Below are positions 50,183 through 60,285 of a DNA stretch of 64,000 nt, piece by piece; the stretch's first letter is position 1; each line of letters starts with the position of its first letter. Location of the stretch: assembly GCA_963700705.1 (NCBI GenBank), contig CAVOYQ010000006.1, forward strand, positions 1 to 64,000, in the 5' to 3' direction. The stretch comes from JAHEFT01 sp963700705. GTDB lineage: Bacteria > Pseudomonadota > Gammaproteobacteria > Xanthomonadales > SZUA-36. The notes below the pieces were generated by a model. It did no database searches. It was not told the DNA's origin and saw only the letters and a program-made list of their open reading frames with translations. The position numbers and the translations under genes are program-made.

Positions 50183-50925
50183 TGCGCACCATCACTTTAA
50201 TTATCAGCCTGGTCACGGCACTGGTCGTCATCGCGCTGCTGACCAGGATCTTACCGCCGGAAGCGGCGGCCATTCTGCTCGATATCAAGCGCTCTTCCTG
50301 GCCCTTCACGGTTCAGAACATCCTCTGGCTGGCTTTTTTCGTGGGGCTGGGCGAACTGTCCATTCGCTGGAGAGCCGGGCGCCTGGAGGAGAGCCAGATC
50401 GATCGCGGATACCTCCCGGAAGACGAGGAAACCGTGCTGCGCCCCGGCGAGGACATGACGCCGATTTACCAGAAAGTCCGCAGCAGCAAGTACCGGGAGG
50501 TCTGTTTCGTTCCACGCCTGATCGAACGCTGCGTGCTGGGTTTCAACCTGAACCATTCCGCGGACCAGACCAACTCACTGCTCAACTCCAGCCTGGAGTT
50601 ATACCTGCACGAGATTGACCTGCGCTACAACATGATCCGTTACATCACCTGGCTGATTCCGTCACTGGGCTTTATCGGGACGGTTATCGGCATCATGCTT
50701 GCCCTGAATTACGCCGGCGACCGGGCCAACGTGCAGAGTCCGGACATGCTTTACCAGGTGACCGAGCGCCTGGGCGTCGCGTTTTCGACCACCTTGCTTG
50801 CACTGGTCATGGCATCAATACTGGTGTTTATCCTGAACGTGGTGCAGGGCAAAGAGGAAAACGCGCTGAACAAAGCCGGCCAGTACTGCCTGGACAACCT
50901 CATCAACCGCCTCTATTCACCCTGA
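50182..50925 (+). CDS. MotA/TolQ/ExbB-type channel protein
   Basis: 247 residues with about four membrane segments: TLIISLVTALVVIALLTRIL, an adjacent helix (VQNILWLAFFVGLGEL), then, after a cytoplasmic loop of roughly 90 residues, ITWLIPSLGFIGTVIGIMLA and VAFSTTLLALVMASILVFIL. The PSLGFIGTVIGI patch matches the TolQ/ExbB/MotA channel signature. The start is a GTG at 50182 overlapping the FHA stop. It is not closely similar to the TonB2 ExbB at 40320. Its natural partners are the Asp-helix VWA proteins. Confidence 0.87.
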   Translation: MRTITLIISLVTALVVIALLTRILPPEAAAILLDIKRSSWPFTVQNILWLAFFVGLGELSIRWRAGRLEESQIDRGYLPEDEETVLRPGEDMTPIYQKVRSSKYREVCFVPRLIERCVLGFNLNHSADQTNSLLNSSLELYLHEIDLRYNMIRYITWLIPSLGFIGTVIGIMLALNYAGDRANVQSPDMLYQVTERLGVAFSTTLLALVMASILVFILNVVQGKEENALNKAGQYCLDNLINRLYSP

Positions 50926-50935
50926 GGAATTGCTC

Positions 50936-52457
50936 TTGATACAGCCTGCCGGATCAACCCCGGTTCAAAGAACTGTCGCCGCCCTTTTGGCGTTGCCGGT
51001 GCTGTGCCTGTGCTTTCTGCTGCCTTTCCACGAGTCCACCCAGGCCCAGGGCCTGGAACGCGGCAGCGGTTCCTATACGCTGGCCCCCGGGGCCATGCCG
51101 TCCTGGGCGGTGCCCGTGCTGAGGCTGGTCTCATCCACCCACGTGGAACCGTCCACCGGTATTGTCATTTCGGATACCGGGTTGGTCCTGGTGCCGGAAG
51201 ATTTTGTCAGCATGGGCGACGAAATCGTTGTTCTTGACGGTGGCACAGACATCATCCGTAACGGCAGACCGGCGCGGATTGAGCAAAAGTTCTTCCTTGA
51301 AGGCTTGCAGGTGCTGTACGTGGAAGGGCTCAGGCGCAAAGGGGTTACGCTCGCCGCCGGGTTGCCCGCGGAAGGCAGTGAAGTGACACTGACCGCTTTT
51401 CCGCCTGCCGAGCAAATCGCCAAGGGTGAGCCGCCGCTGAGCGTAAAGGCGAAGATCGTCTTTTTTGAAGAAACCGGCAATCCGGCGGTTTCCGGAGAAA
51501 CCAGGCTGCCCAATGTCACCGGCGGACTGGTTGATGCCTGCGGCAACCTGGTCGGCGTCAGCATCGCTGATGAAGTTCAGACCATGGAACCCTCCCCTGC
51601 CACGCGTTACCAGTGGAGAAAGACCCTGCTGGAAGTATTCGCACAAATGCAGATTACTCCGCGCGAATCCGATTGTTCGAGCCGGCCTGGACAGCCCTCA
51701 GAAGAGGCAGTCGCCGAAGAACAACCCCCGGAGGAAGCCGAAGCGGCGCCTGAACCTGAAGAGCCCGTCGCCGACGAAGTTACCGCTGCAGAGGAAGAAC
51801 CCGCTGTTGCGGAGGATTCCCTCCCTGAAGAGGCGTTAGTGCCCGAAGTTGATGAAGAAGAACTGGTCCCGGAAATCCTGCCGCCGGTTGAACAGGATGC
51901 CGTCGACGACGGGAATACCAGCGATGAGAACAGCCGCCGGCAGCTGGCCCTGGCTGCTCGCAGCGCTTGTTCTGTTCGGCTTGGGCTTTGTCCTGCACCG
52001 GCTGCGCCGGTCCGGGCGCGGCAAGACCGCTGATGCCGCCGGGAATGTGGCAGCAGCGTCACTTCCCGAATTACAGGACGCGGAGGATGAACCCGATATC
52101 GCGCATGCAGCGCTCGACAGCTTGCTGGTCGTTCGTGGCGTCCTGGCAGACGGATCCGGATTCGAAGCCTCCTGCCCGGTCAGTGAACACGCGATAAACG
52201 TCACGATCGGCCGGGGTGATTCGGATTTGATCATTGAAAGCAAAGCCGTCAGCCGGCGCCATGTGAACCTGAACGGCACACGGCGGGAACTCACCGTGTC
52301 CGACCTTGGCTCCAGTAACGGCACCTCGATCAACGGGGTGCCCTGCCTGGAGGGTGAAATCATGTTTATCGGGGAGGGCGACGAACTGGTCCTGGGAGAT
52401 GCCCGGTGCACCATCGAAATCAAACCCCGAAAGACCGCCGGAGGCAGTGAGGAATAG
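50936..52457 (+). CDS. Pseudo-trypsin domain - TM - FHA domain protein (one frameshift)
   Basis: Signal peptide (VAALLALPVLCLCFLLPF). A trypsin-like domain covers about residues 55-230, but the catalytic residues are gone: the TAAHC/TNAHV position reads LVLVPEDFVS and the GNSGGP position reads NVTGGLVDACG. A Glu/Pro-rich linker follows, then a helix (WPWLLAALVLFGLGFVLH) with positive residues after it, and a cytoplasmic FHA domain with IGRGDSDLIIE, VSRRHVNL and GSSNGTSING. A single indel near 51925 links the linker to the helix. The start is a TTG at 50936, 7 bp after GAGGA. The stop overlaps the kinase GTG. Confidence 0.83.
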
Positions 52458-54902
52458 TGGAAACCGTTTCCCTTGCACTGTCGCCCGGCACCGTTATCGA
52501 CAATTTGCGTGTCGACCGGGTCCTGGGTGTCGGTTCCTTCGGAATGACTTACCTGGTAACCGACCAGGTGCTGAACAAAACATTCGCACTGAAGGAATAC
52601 CTGCCCGGTGACCAGGTTTCGCGGACCGGGGACGGCAGACTTCTGCCCCTGAACGAATCCGCCGTCGCGGCTTTTTCCGCCGGTCTGGGGCATTTTCTGG
52701 CCGAAGGCCGGGCCGTCGCGCAGCTCGATCACCCCAACATTGTCAAGGTGTTGCGCTGTATCGAGGCCAACGGAACAGCCTACCTGCTGATGCCGTATTA
52801 CCGCGGCGAGGCGCTGCACAAGCTGCTGAAGCGCAGTGGCGTATTCACACAGGACGAAGCGCTGGCCCTGGCCAGGCCGTTGCTGGGGGCCCTGGAGTAC
52901 CTTCATGGCAAGGGCCTGGTTCACCAGGACATCAAGCCGGCAAATATTTACATCACCGAAACGGGACAACCCATCCTGCTGGATTTCGGAGCGGCCGGCC
53001 AGCGGCTGGGCGCTGCGAGCCGCCACGGACTGGAAGCTGGGCAGTGAAGGCTACGCAGCGCTGGAACAGTCCGGATCTGCTGGAGCCATCGGACCCTGGA
53101 CGGATATTTACGGCCTGGCGGCAACGCTTTACCGCAGCGTCAGCGGCCAGATTCCGCCCCCGGCCAGCCAGCGGCAGAGCGCGCTGAGCGCGGGCGAGTC
53201 GGACCCGCTCGAACCGATCACGGCCCTGGTGCCCGCGCAGCCCTCTTCCGGCGTTCTTGAAGCCATCACGCGCGGCCTTGCACTCCTGCCAACCGCCCGC
53301 CCACAGAGCATCGCCGAATGGCGCCCGGCGTTCGGCAGGTCCGCGCCAGCCAGGGGCGCATTGCCTGGCTCTGCTGCCACCGGCGTGCCTCCGGAAGGCA
53401 GGGAGTGGCTGTCCATCATCCTGCTAAGCCTCTTTGCCGTGGTGCTGCTTGGCGCGGTGATCTACCTGTTTACCGGTGACAGCCTCGGCCCATCAACCGC
53501 CGGGGAAGACCTGCAAAACCCCTCTGCCGAGTCCGGCGAGCCGTCGAGTGAGCTGCGTTATTCGACGCCTGAAGAAACCGCGCGCTGGCAGGCAGCCCTG
53601 GACGCGGATACCGCTTATGGCTACCAGTTGTTCCTGCAGGATTATCCGGATTCGATTCACGAGGACCAGGCAAAAATTCATCTTGAACGACTGGATCACC
53701 AGGCCTGGGGCCAGGCCGAAGAGCAGGGTACCAAGGCCGCGGTTGAAAGTTACATGCAGGCCTTTCCCGGGGGCTGGCACGAGGCGGACGCGAAAATCCG
53801 CCTGCATGAGTTCGAACTCGCCGAGGCGGCTGCGCAGCGCGAAAAGAGTGAACAGCAGCAGCGGGATGACCAGGCCTGGGAAAATGCGCGTTCCAACCGT
53901 TCATTGGCCTCGATCGACCAGTACCTGGCCGACTGGCCGGGTGGACTGCACAGTGATGAGGCCAGGAAGCTGCGCGCGCTGATCGAGAGCGATACCAACG
54001 ATACGCGGGCTTTCGAGGCCGCCAGTAAGCTGGATACCATCGATGCCTACGAAGCCTACGTCAAGGCCTTTCCAGGCGGCCGGCACGTGGCCAGCGCAAT
54101 GGAAGCCATCGATGACCACACGCTCCGCCCCGGAAAGATTTTCCGTGATTGCGAAAGCTGTCCTTCCATGATCGTCGTCCCGGCAGGCTCGTTTTGGCAG
54201 GGTTCCGAAGAAACGGCGCCGCTTTCCCTGAAAATGGAAACTCCCAAGCGCATGGTCACGATCGCCGAGCCTTTCGCCGTGGGCGTTTTTGAAGTCACGA
54301 TGGCGCAGTGGGATCAGTGCGTGGCAGACGGCGGCTGCCAAACCCGCCCGCCCGATAACGGCTGGGGCCGTGACTCCCGGCCGGTGATCATGGTTTCCTG
54401 GAACGACACCCAGGAATTCACCTCCTGGCTCAGCAAGAAAACCGGGCAGTCCTACAGCCTGCCCAGTGAAAGCCAGTGGGAATACTTCGCCCGCGCCGGC
54501 GAGGAAAGTGACTGGCTGGGAGGAGACCCTGCCCGTATCTGCGAGTTTGGAAATATTGCCGGCAGTGAATCCGGTTTCCGCTGGCAGCACCAGGAATGCG
54601 CAGACCCGGCCGCGATCGGAACCCTGCCGGCCGGTTCGTTCAGGGCCAACGCTTTCGGAGTTCATGACGTGATCGGCAACGTCGCCGAGTGGACGCTCGA
54701 TTGCATGAACCTGTCTTACCTCGACGCGCCGGCGGACGGCAGTTCCTGGGGACGCGGGATCTGCAGTTCACGGATGACCCGCGGAGGATCCTGGTTCACG
54801 GGCTCGCGCGAAATCCGGCTGCCGGCGAGGTTCAACCTGAAGAACGGGGATCGCAACGACTTTACTGGGTTTAGGGTGGTGCGCAGGGTGGAACCGCTGT
54901 GA
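52457..54902 (+). CDS. Transmembrane Ser/Thr kinase with periplasmic repeats and FGE/SUMF domain
   Basis: About 814 residues. The kinase domain spans about 10-290: G-loop LGVGSFGMTYLV, lysine in FALKEYL, catalytic loop VHQDIKPANIYI (HQD, not HRD) and DFG in LLDFGAAG. One indel near 53020 lies before GSEGYAALEQ. A helix (EWLSIILLSLFAVVLLGAVI) follows, then four periplasmic repeats of about 40 residues (pattern Y...FPGG.H...A), and an FGE/SUMF domain (MIVVPAGSFWQGSEE, GNVAEWTLDC, TRGGSWFTGS, FTGFRVVRRV). The order recalls Chlamydia Pkn1-like kinase-FGE proteins. The start GTG overlaps the upstream stop (TAGTG). It is the last gene of the coupled set. Confidence 0.88.
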
Positions 54903-54910
54903 TAGGAACC

Positions 54911-55113
54911 CGTAAAAAATTTGCCGGGTTCTTCTTTGCCTTCGGCAAAACCGTTCCCGGTAAATTTTTTACTGGTCTAAGGAGCGAGAGTTGAGTTGCC
55001 TGCGGCAAAACCGTCCCCGGAGAATCCATTGCTGGACTTTGTGGCGAGAATTTGAGTTGCTTGCGGCAAAACCGTCCCCGGAAATTCCTTTGCTGGGCTC
55101 TTCAGCGGGGGTT
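54911..55113. repeat. Intergenic hairpin plus three ~60-bp direct repeats
   Basis: Just after the kinase gene, arms at 54912-54928 and 54956-54972 pair over 16 of 17 bases (GTAAAAAATTTGCCGGG and its partner), enclosing a smaller hairpin TTTGCC-TTC-GGCAAA. The core TTGC(C/T)(T/G)GCGGCAAAACCG-like sequence then recurs at 54996 and 55057, a period of 60-61 bp, each followed by TCCCCGG or TTCCCGG. The first copy shares a 23-nt identity with the element in lptD. The first hairpin may terminate the kinase operon. Confidence 0.75.
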
Positions 55114-55138
55114 CACTTTAGTGGTGCATAATCGGGGC

Positions 55139-56134
<996 letters not shown>

Positions 56135-56138
<4 letters not shown>

Positions 56139-56990
56139 GCGGGGTTGTGATGCACCTCTTCCACTTCCTCGTGCCACTGGAAGATATTCAGCTCGATCAG
56201 GATAAAAGCCACCAGCCACAGGAAAGCGTCCCAGAAATCCAGGAAGCTCCCCTCGAAACCCCAGTAAATAGCGGCAATGAACAGGATGGAATAGAGCAAT
56301 CCTTTCAGGTATTTCCCCAGCTTCATCAGGCGGTCGGTCAGAATATCCCGCAACTGCATCCAGACCTCGGTTTCGAGCAGTACGACAATGGCCAGCCAGG
56401 TTGCAGCGTTGATGATGTCGATCACGGCCAATCCCCAGGCTGAATCGAGGGCTGCCCTTGTGCCGATCATCTGCGTGCCGGAAACCTGGAACAGCTCCTG
56501 CCCCTGCATCGCCACGCAGGCCGCTGCGTCAATGGGCAGGTAGTCGTCCAGGTCGATCACGTAGTTCCACCCCATGCCGACCAGGCTGCACGGGTCGGAG
56601 ATATCCAGAGGCAGCAGCGTGGTGATGACGAAGTATTTGCTTCAGATAACCGTAGAATGAATAAATGATCAGGAAGTAACTGAAAACCTTCAGGACGCCA
56701 AGAAACCATTTCAGCCCCCCTTTGAGTTGCTCGTCGGTGAAAATCGCCGTTTCGAATTCAAAAACCAGCAACAGCACCAGCCATGCTGTGGTGTCGATCG
56801 ACGCGGAGAATGCTTCCACCACGTTGCGCCATGAAATATGGTTATGAAAGGTTACCGCGCTGGCGGCCAGGTCTTCCTGGAAAAACTGGAACGCATTCCA
56901 GGCCAGCAGGATGTACACCAGCCACTTGAACGCAGTGAACACCCGGTGCGGGTGGATGAATTTTCCGTGGTGGGGAATCGCTTCGGTCAT
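56135..56990 (-). CDS. Polytopic membrane protein of unknown function (one frameshift)
   Basis: About 284 residues with six to seven hydrophobic segments. Two stretches resemble each other: DTTAWLVLLLVFEFETAIF in the first half and NAATWLAIVVLLETEVWMQL in the second, suggesting an internal duplication with a conserved Glu pair in the membrane. Between them a loop with DPCSLVGMGWNYVIDLDDYL may be periplasmic. One indel near 56645 must be bridged (GYLK to KYFVITTLLPL). It overlaps the preceding gene's end by 4 bp, tail to tail. No family is recognised. Confidence 0.72.
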
Positions 56991-57024
56991 CACAGTCGTG
57001 GTTACCGGTGACGGTATCGCCCGG

Positions 57025-57797
57025 CTAAAGGGCCCGTTCCTCCCGGCGATAAGCCCGGCAGGCATCGCCATAGGCGCGAAAAATCGCGCCGGAGACCGGA
57101 TTTTCCAGCTACTTTCCATTCGGGATGCCATTGAACGGCAAGCGTGAACCCCGGTGCATTCCTCACCGTGAAAGCCTCGATCAAGCCGTCGTCAGCCACC
57201 GCCTCGACCTCGAGTTCATCACCCAGGCGGTTAACGCCCTGGGAATGCAGTGAATTGACCATCGCGCTCTTCCTCGCCGGTGACTTTTTCCAGTAATCCG
57301 CCCTTACTGAAAGTGACACCGTGGGAAGCGCTGTATTGAACATCCAGCGGATCCTCCGGATTTTCCTTGTGCATCCCGAACCCCGGCACCGTGTGCACCA
57401 TCTGGTGCAGGGTGCCGCCGAAGGAAACGTTCATTTCCTGGAATCCCCGGCAAACGGCCAGCACAGGCATGCCGACCCGGATTGCAGCCGGAATAAGGGC
57501 CAGCGCCGCGAGGTCACGGTGCGGATCATGCCAGGTGCCCGGTTCACTCGGGTCGCCCATGTAATGGCGTGGCTCGACATTGGACGGGCTTCCGGTCAGA
57601 AACAGACCATCCAGCCGTCCCAGGATTTCCAGCACATCGAAGCCACCGTCCAGCAGGGGTAACGCGACCGGGTAGGCATCGGCCCCGTCGGCAACGGCGC
57701 GCAGGTATTTCTCACCGACCATGTGAAACGGGTGCTGACCCAGCATCCTCCGGTCGGAGATAACGCCGACCAATGGTCTGCTTTGCCTGGTCGTCAC
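57025..57797 (-). CDS. puuD: Class I glutamine amidotransferase, PuuD-like (two frameshifts)
   Basis: Related to gamma-glutamyl-GABA hydrolase of the putrescine pathway. It has the nucleophile Cys in PVLAVCRGFQEMNV, GRLDGLFLTGSPSNVEP, YSASHGVTF and the catalytic His-Glu in AVQWHPEWK. Indels near 57262 (between GQF and VNSLHSQGVNRLG) and 57104 (one extra G) must be joined. The second restores ENPVSGAIFRAYGDACRAYR and the TAG at 57025. The start is a GTG at 57797, directly next to the agmatinase stop. About 256 residues. It may also act on related gamma-glutamyl amides. Confidence 0.85.
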
Positions 57798-57799
57798 TA

Positions 57800-58778
57800 T
57801 CACTGCTCCTTCGCTTCCCGGGTTTGCCTGAGGGGATTGGCCGCATAAAGGCACAGGAATTCAGCGGCCAGGGTCGCCCCGGCCAGCGCCGTGATTTCGC
57901 CCACGTCGTAAGCCGGCGCGACTTCGACAATATCCATGCCGACCAGGTTGATGCCGGCCAATCCGCGGATGATTTCCAGCGCCTGGTGGGTTGAGAGTCC
58001 GCCACAGACCGGCGTGCCGGTTCCCGGCGCAAAGCTCGGGTCCAGGCAATCGATGTCGAATGTCAGGTAAACCTTGTTGTCACCCACGATCCGTTTCACT
58101 TCGGCAGCCACCGCATCCGGCCCGTTCCGGTGCACCCAGCGGGCGTCCAGGATATTGAAATTCATGGGCTCGTCATTGGTCGTGCGCAGGCCGATCTGCA
58201 CCGAACGGCTGTCGTCCACCAGGCCTTCCCGGGTGGCATGGTAGAACATCGTGCCGTGATCGAGCCTTTGCCGGTCCTCCGACCAGGTATCGGAATGCGC
58301 GTCAAAATGCACCAGTGACAAAGGTCCGTGCTTTTTCGCATAGGCCTTCAGAACCGGGTAAGTCACGAAATGGTCGCCACCCATGACCAGGCTGGCCGCA
58401 CCACTTTCAAGAATCCCCGAGATGAACTTTTCGACGAACGGAACGATGGTTTCCGGCGTCCCGTAATCGAATTCACAATCGCCGTAGTCCACCACGGCCA
58501 ACCGCTCCAGCGGGTCGAAGTCCCAGGGCCAGGGCCGCGCCCAACTGATCCCCGGCGTTACCGCCCGGATCGCCCTGGGTCCAAAACGGGCGCCCGGGCG
58601 GTTGCTCGTGGCGGTATCCAGCGGAATCCCGGCCACGGCCACATCGACGCCCTGCAAATCCTTGCTGTACTTGCGCCGCATGAAGCTGAGGGCGCCGGCA
58701 TAGGACGGCGAACCCACTGACGGTGCCGTAGGGGCTTTTCGCGGTAAACGCGTTATCCCAGCCTTTTGGTTTGTTCAT
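57800..58778 (-). CDS. speB: Agmatinase-family ureohydrolase (one frameshift)
   Basis: Manganese ureohydrolase releasing urea from agmatine to give putrescine; guanidinobutyrase is an alternative. The metal motifs are intact: MGGDHFVTYPVL, VHFDAHSDTW and FDIDCLDPSFAPGTGTPVCG. The N-terminus (MNKPKGWDNAFTAKSPYGTV) starts at the ATG at 58778; one extra G near 58714 separates it from GSPSYAGALSFMRRKYS. About 325 residues. It lies 11 bp after the aminotransferase and abuts the amidotransferase, forming a polyamine operon. Confidence 0.9.
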
Positions 58779-58789
58779 AAAACCGCTTC

Positions 58790-60169
58790 CTATCCGGCCG
58801 CCAGCGAGGCGGCGGTCAGGTCCAGGCATTTCCAGGCTTTTTCCACCAGTTCGTCAATCTGACTGTCGCCGATGATCAGCGGCGGAGCCACGATCATCGT
58901 GTTGCCGACCGCCCGCATGACCAGGCCGTTGTTCACGCAAAAATCCCGGCAGCGCATGCCGGCCCCAAGGTCTTTGTGAAAACGCTCCCGGGATGATTTG
59001 TCTTTCACGATCTCGATCGCCCCGACCAGTCCAAGGCTGCGGACTTCGCCCACGATCGGGTGATCGGCAAGTCTCTTCAGGTGCCTGGCAAAATACGGTT
59101 CGGTATGCTCCCGCACCAGTTCGACAATTTGTTCGCGCTGCATGATTTTCAGGGTTTCCAGCGCAACCGCACAGGCGGCCGGATGCCCGGAATAGGTATA
59201 GCCATGGGCAAATTCCCCACCGTTGGCAATGACCACGTCGGCGACCCGGTCGCCCACCAGCGAGCCACCCAGCGGCAGGTATCCGGAGGAAACGCCCTTG
59301 GCAAACGTTACCAGGTCCGGCCGGATGCCGAACCGGGTCGAACCGAACCACTCACCGAGTCGCCCGAAAGCCGTGATCACCTCGTCGGCAACCAGCAAAA
59401 TACCGTATTCATCGCAAATCCGCTGTATTTCCGGCCAGTAAGTTTCCGGCGGAATGATGACGCCGCCGGCGCCCTGGATCGGTTCACCGATGAATGCCGC
59501 GACCTTGTCAACGCCAAGCTCCAGGATCTTCTTTTCCAGCAGGCGCGCCTGCTGCAGGCCAAATTCATCGGCCGACATATCGGCGCCCAGTTCGAACTGG
59601 TAGGGCTGCTCGATGTGCACGATTCCCGGCACCGGCAGAACCATCTGCTCATGCATGGCCGCCATGCCGCCCAGGCTGGCGCCCCCCAGCGTGCTTCCGT
59701 GGTAGGCATTTTTCCGGGCGATGATGGTCATCTTGTCCCGTTTGCCTTGCAGGTCCCAATAGCGCCGGATCAACCGGACCTGTGTATCGTTGGCTTCCGA
59801 ACCGGAGCCGGTGAAGAAAACATGGTTGAAGTTGCCCGGGCTGAGTTCGCTCAGCAGTTCCGACAACTCGATGGCGGGCGGATGGGTGCATTGAAAAAAG
59901 CTGTTGTAGTAAGGCAGTTCGCGCATCTGTTCGGCGGCGGCTTCCACCAGTTCCTCGCGCCCGTAGCCCAGGTTGACACACCACAGGCCCGACATGCCGT
60001 CGAGGATTTTGTTTCCTTCGGAATCATAAATGTAGACACCATCGGCGCGCGTGATGATGCGTGAACCGCCCTTCTCTCCCAGTTCCTTGTGGTCCGTGAA
60101 CGGATGCATGTAATGGCGGTGGTCTTCGGCTTTCCATTCCGCGGTTTTATTCACTGTTTTATCGGTCAC
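58790..60169 (-). CDS. Class III aminotransferase, probable putrescine/polyamine-pyruvate type
   Basis: A PLP-dependent enzyme of 459 residues. Motifs: LDGMSGLWCVNLGYG, FFTGSGSEANDTQVRL, NAYHGSTLGGASLGG, the PLP Asp in LLVADEVITAFGRLG and the PLP Lys in LVTFAKGVSSGYLPL. The N-terminal WKAEDHRHYMHPFTDHKEL resembles SpuC-type putrescine and spermidine-pyruvate transaminases. Together with the agmatinase and PuuD-like genes it fits putrescine breakdown to 4-aminobutanal. Beta-alanine-pyruvate transaminase remains possible. Confidence 0.88.
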   Translation of the reverse strand: MTDKTVNKTAEWKAEDHRHYMHPFTDHKELGEKGGSRIITRADGVYIYDSEGNKILDGMSGLWCVNLGYGREELVEAAAEQMRELPYYNSFFQCTHPPAIELSELLSELSPGNFNHVFFTGSGSEANDTQVRLIRRYWDLQGKRDKMTIIARKNAYHGSTLGGASLGGMAAMHEQMVLPVPGIVHIEQPYQFELGADMSADEFGLQQARLLEKKILELGVDKVAAFIGEPIQGAGGVIIPPETYWPEIQRICDEYGILLVADEVITAFGRLGEWFGSTRFGIRPDLVTFAKGVSSGYLPLGGSLVGDRVADVVIANGGEFAHGYTYSGHPAACAVALETLKIMQREQIVELVREHTEPYFARHLKRLADHPIVGEVRSLGLVGAIEIVKDKSSRERFHKDLGAGMRCRDFCVNNGLVMRAVGNTMIVAPPLIIGDSQIDELVEKAWKCLDLTAASLAAG

Positions 60170-60285
60170 AGACTATCTCCGGCATAAGGTCGTAGCGTAG
60201 ACCGGAGACTGTACCTGCACTCAGGAAAAAATGCCATGGGCTGCAAGGAGGTCGGTGCTGAAGAACGGGGAAAGGCGCATGCCGG

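Noticed and set aside
44269..54902. The cluster as a Zorya defence system or a type VI secretion locus
   Set aside because: No ZorB-type OmpA domain, ZorC, ZorD or ZorE, and no Tss structural genes; only the channel, kinase and FHA themes are shared.
54936..55113. Short direct repeats as a CRISPR array
   Set aside because: Only three units, variable repeats, spacers not unique-looking, and no cas genes nearby.
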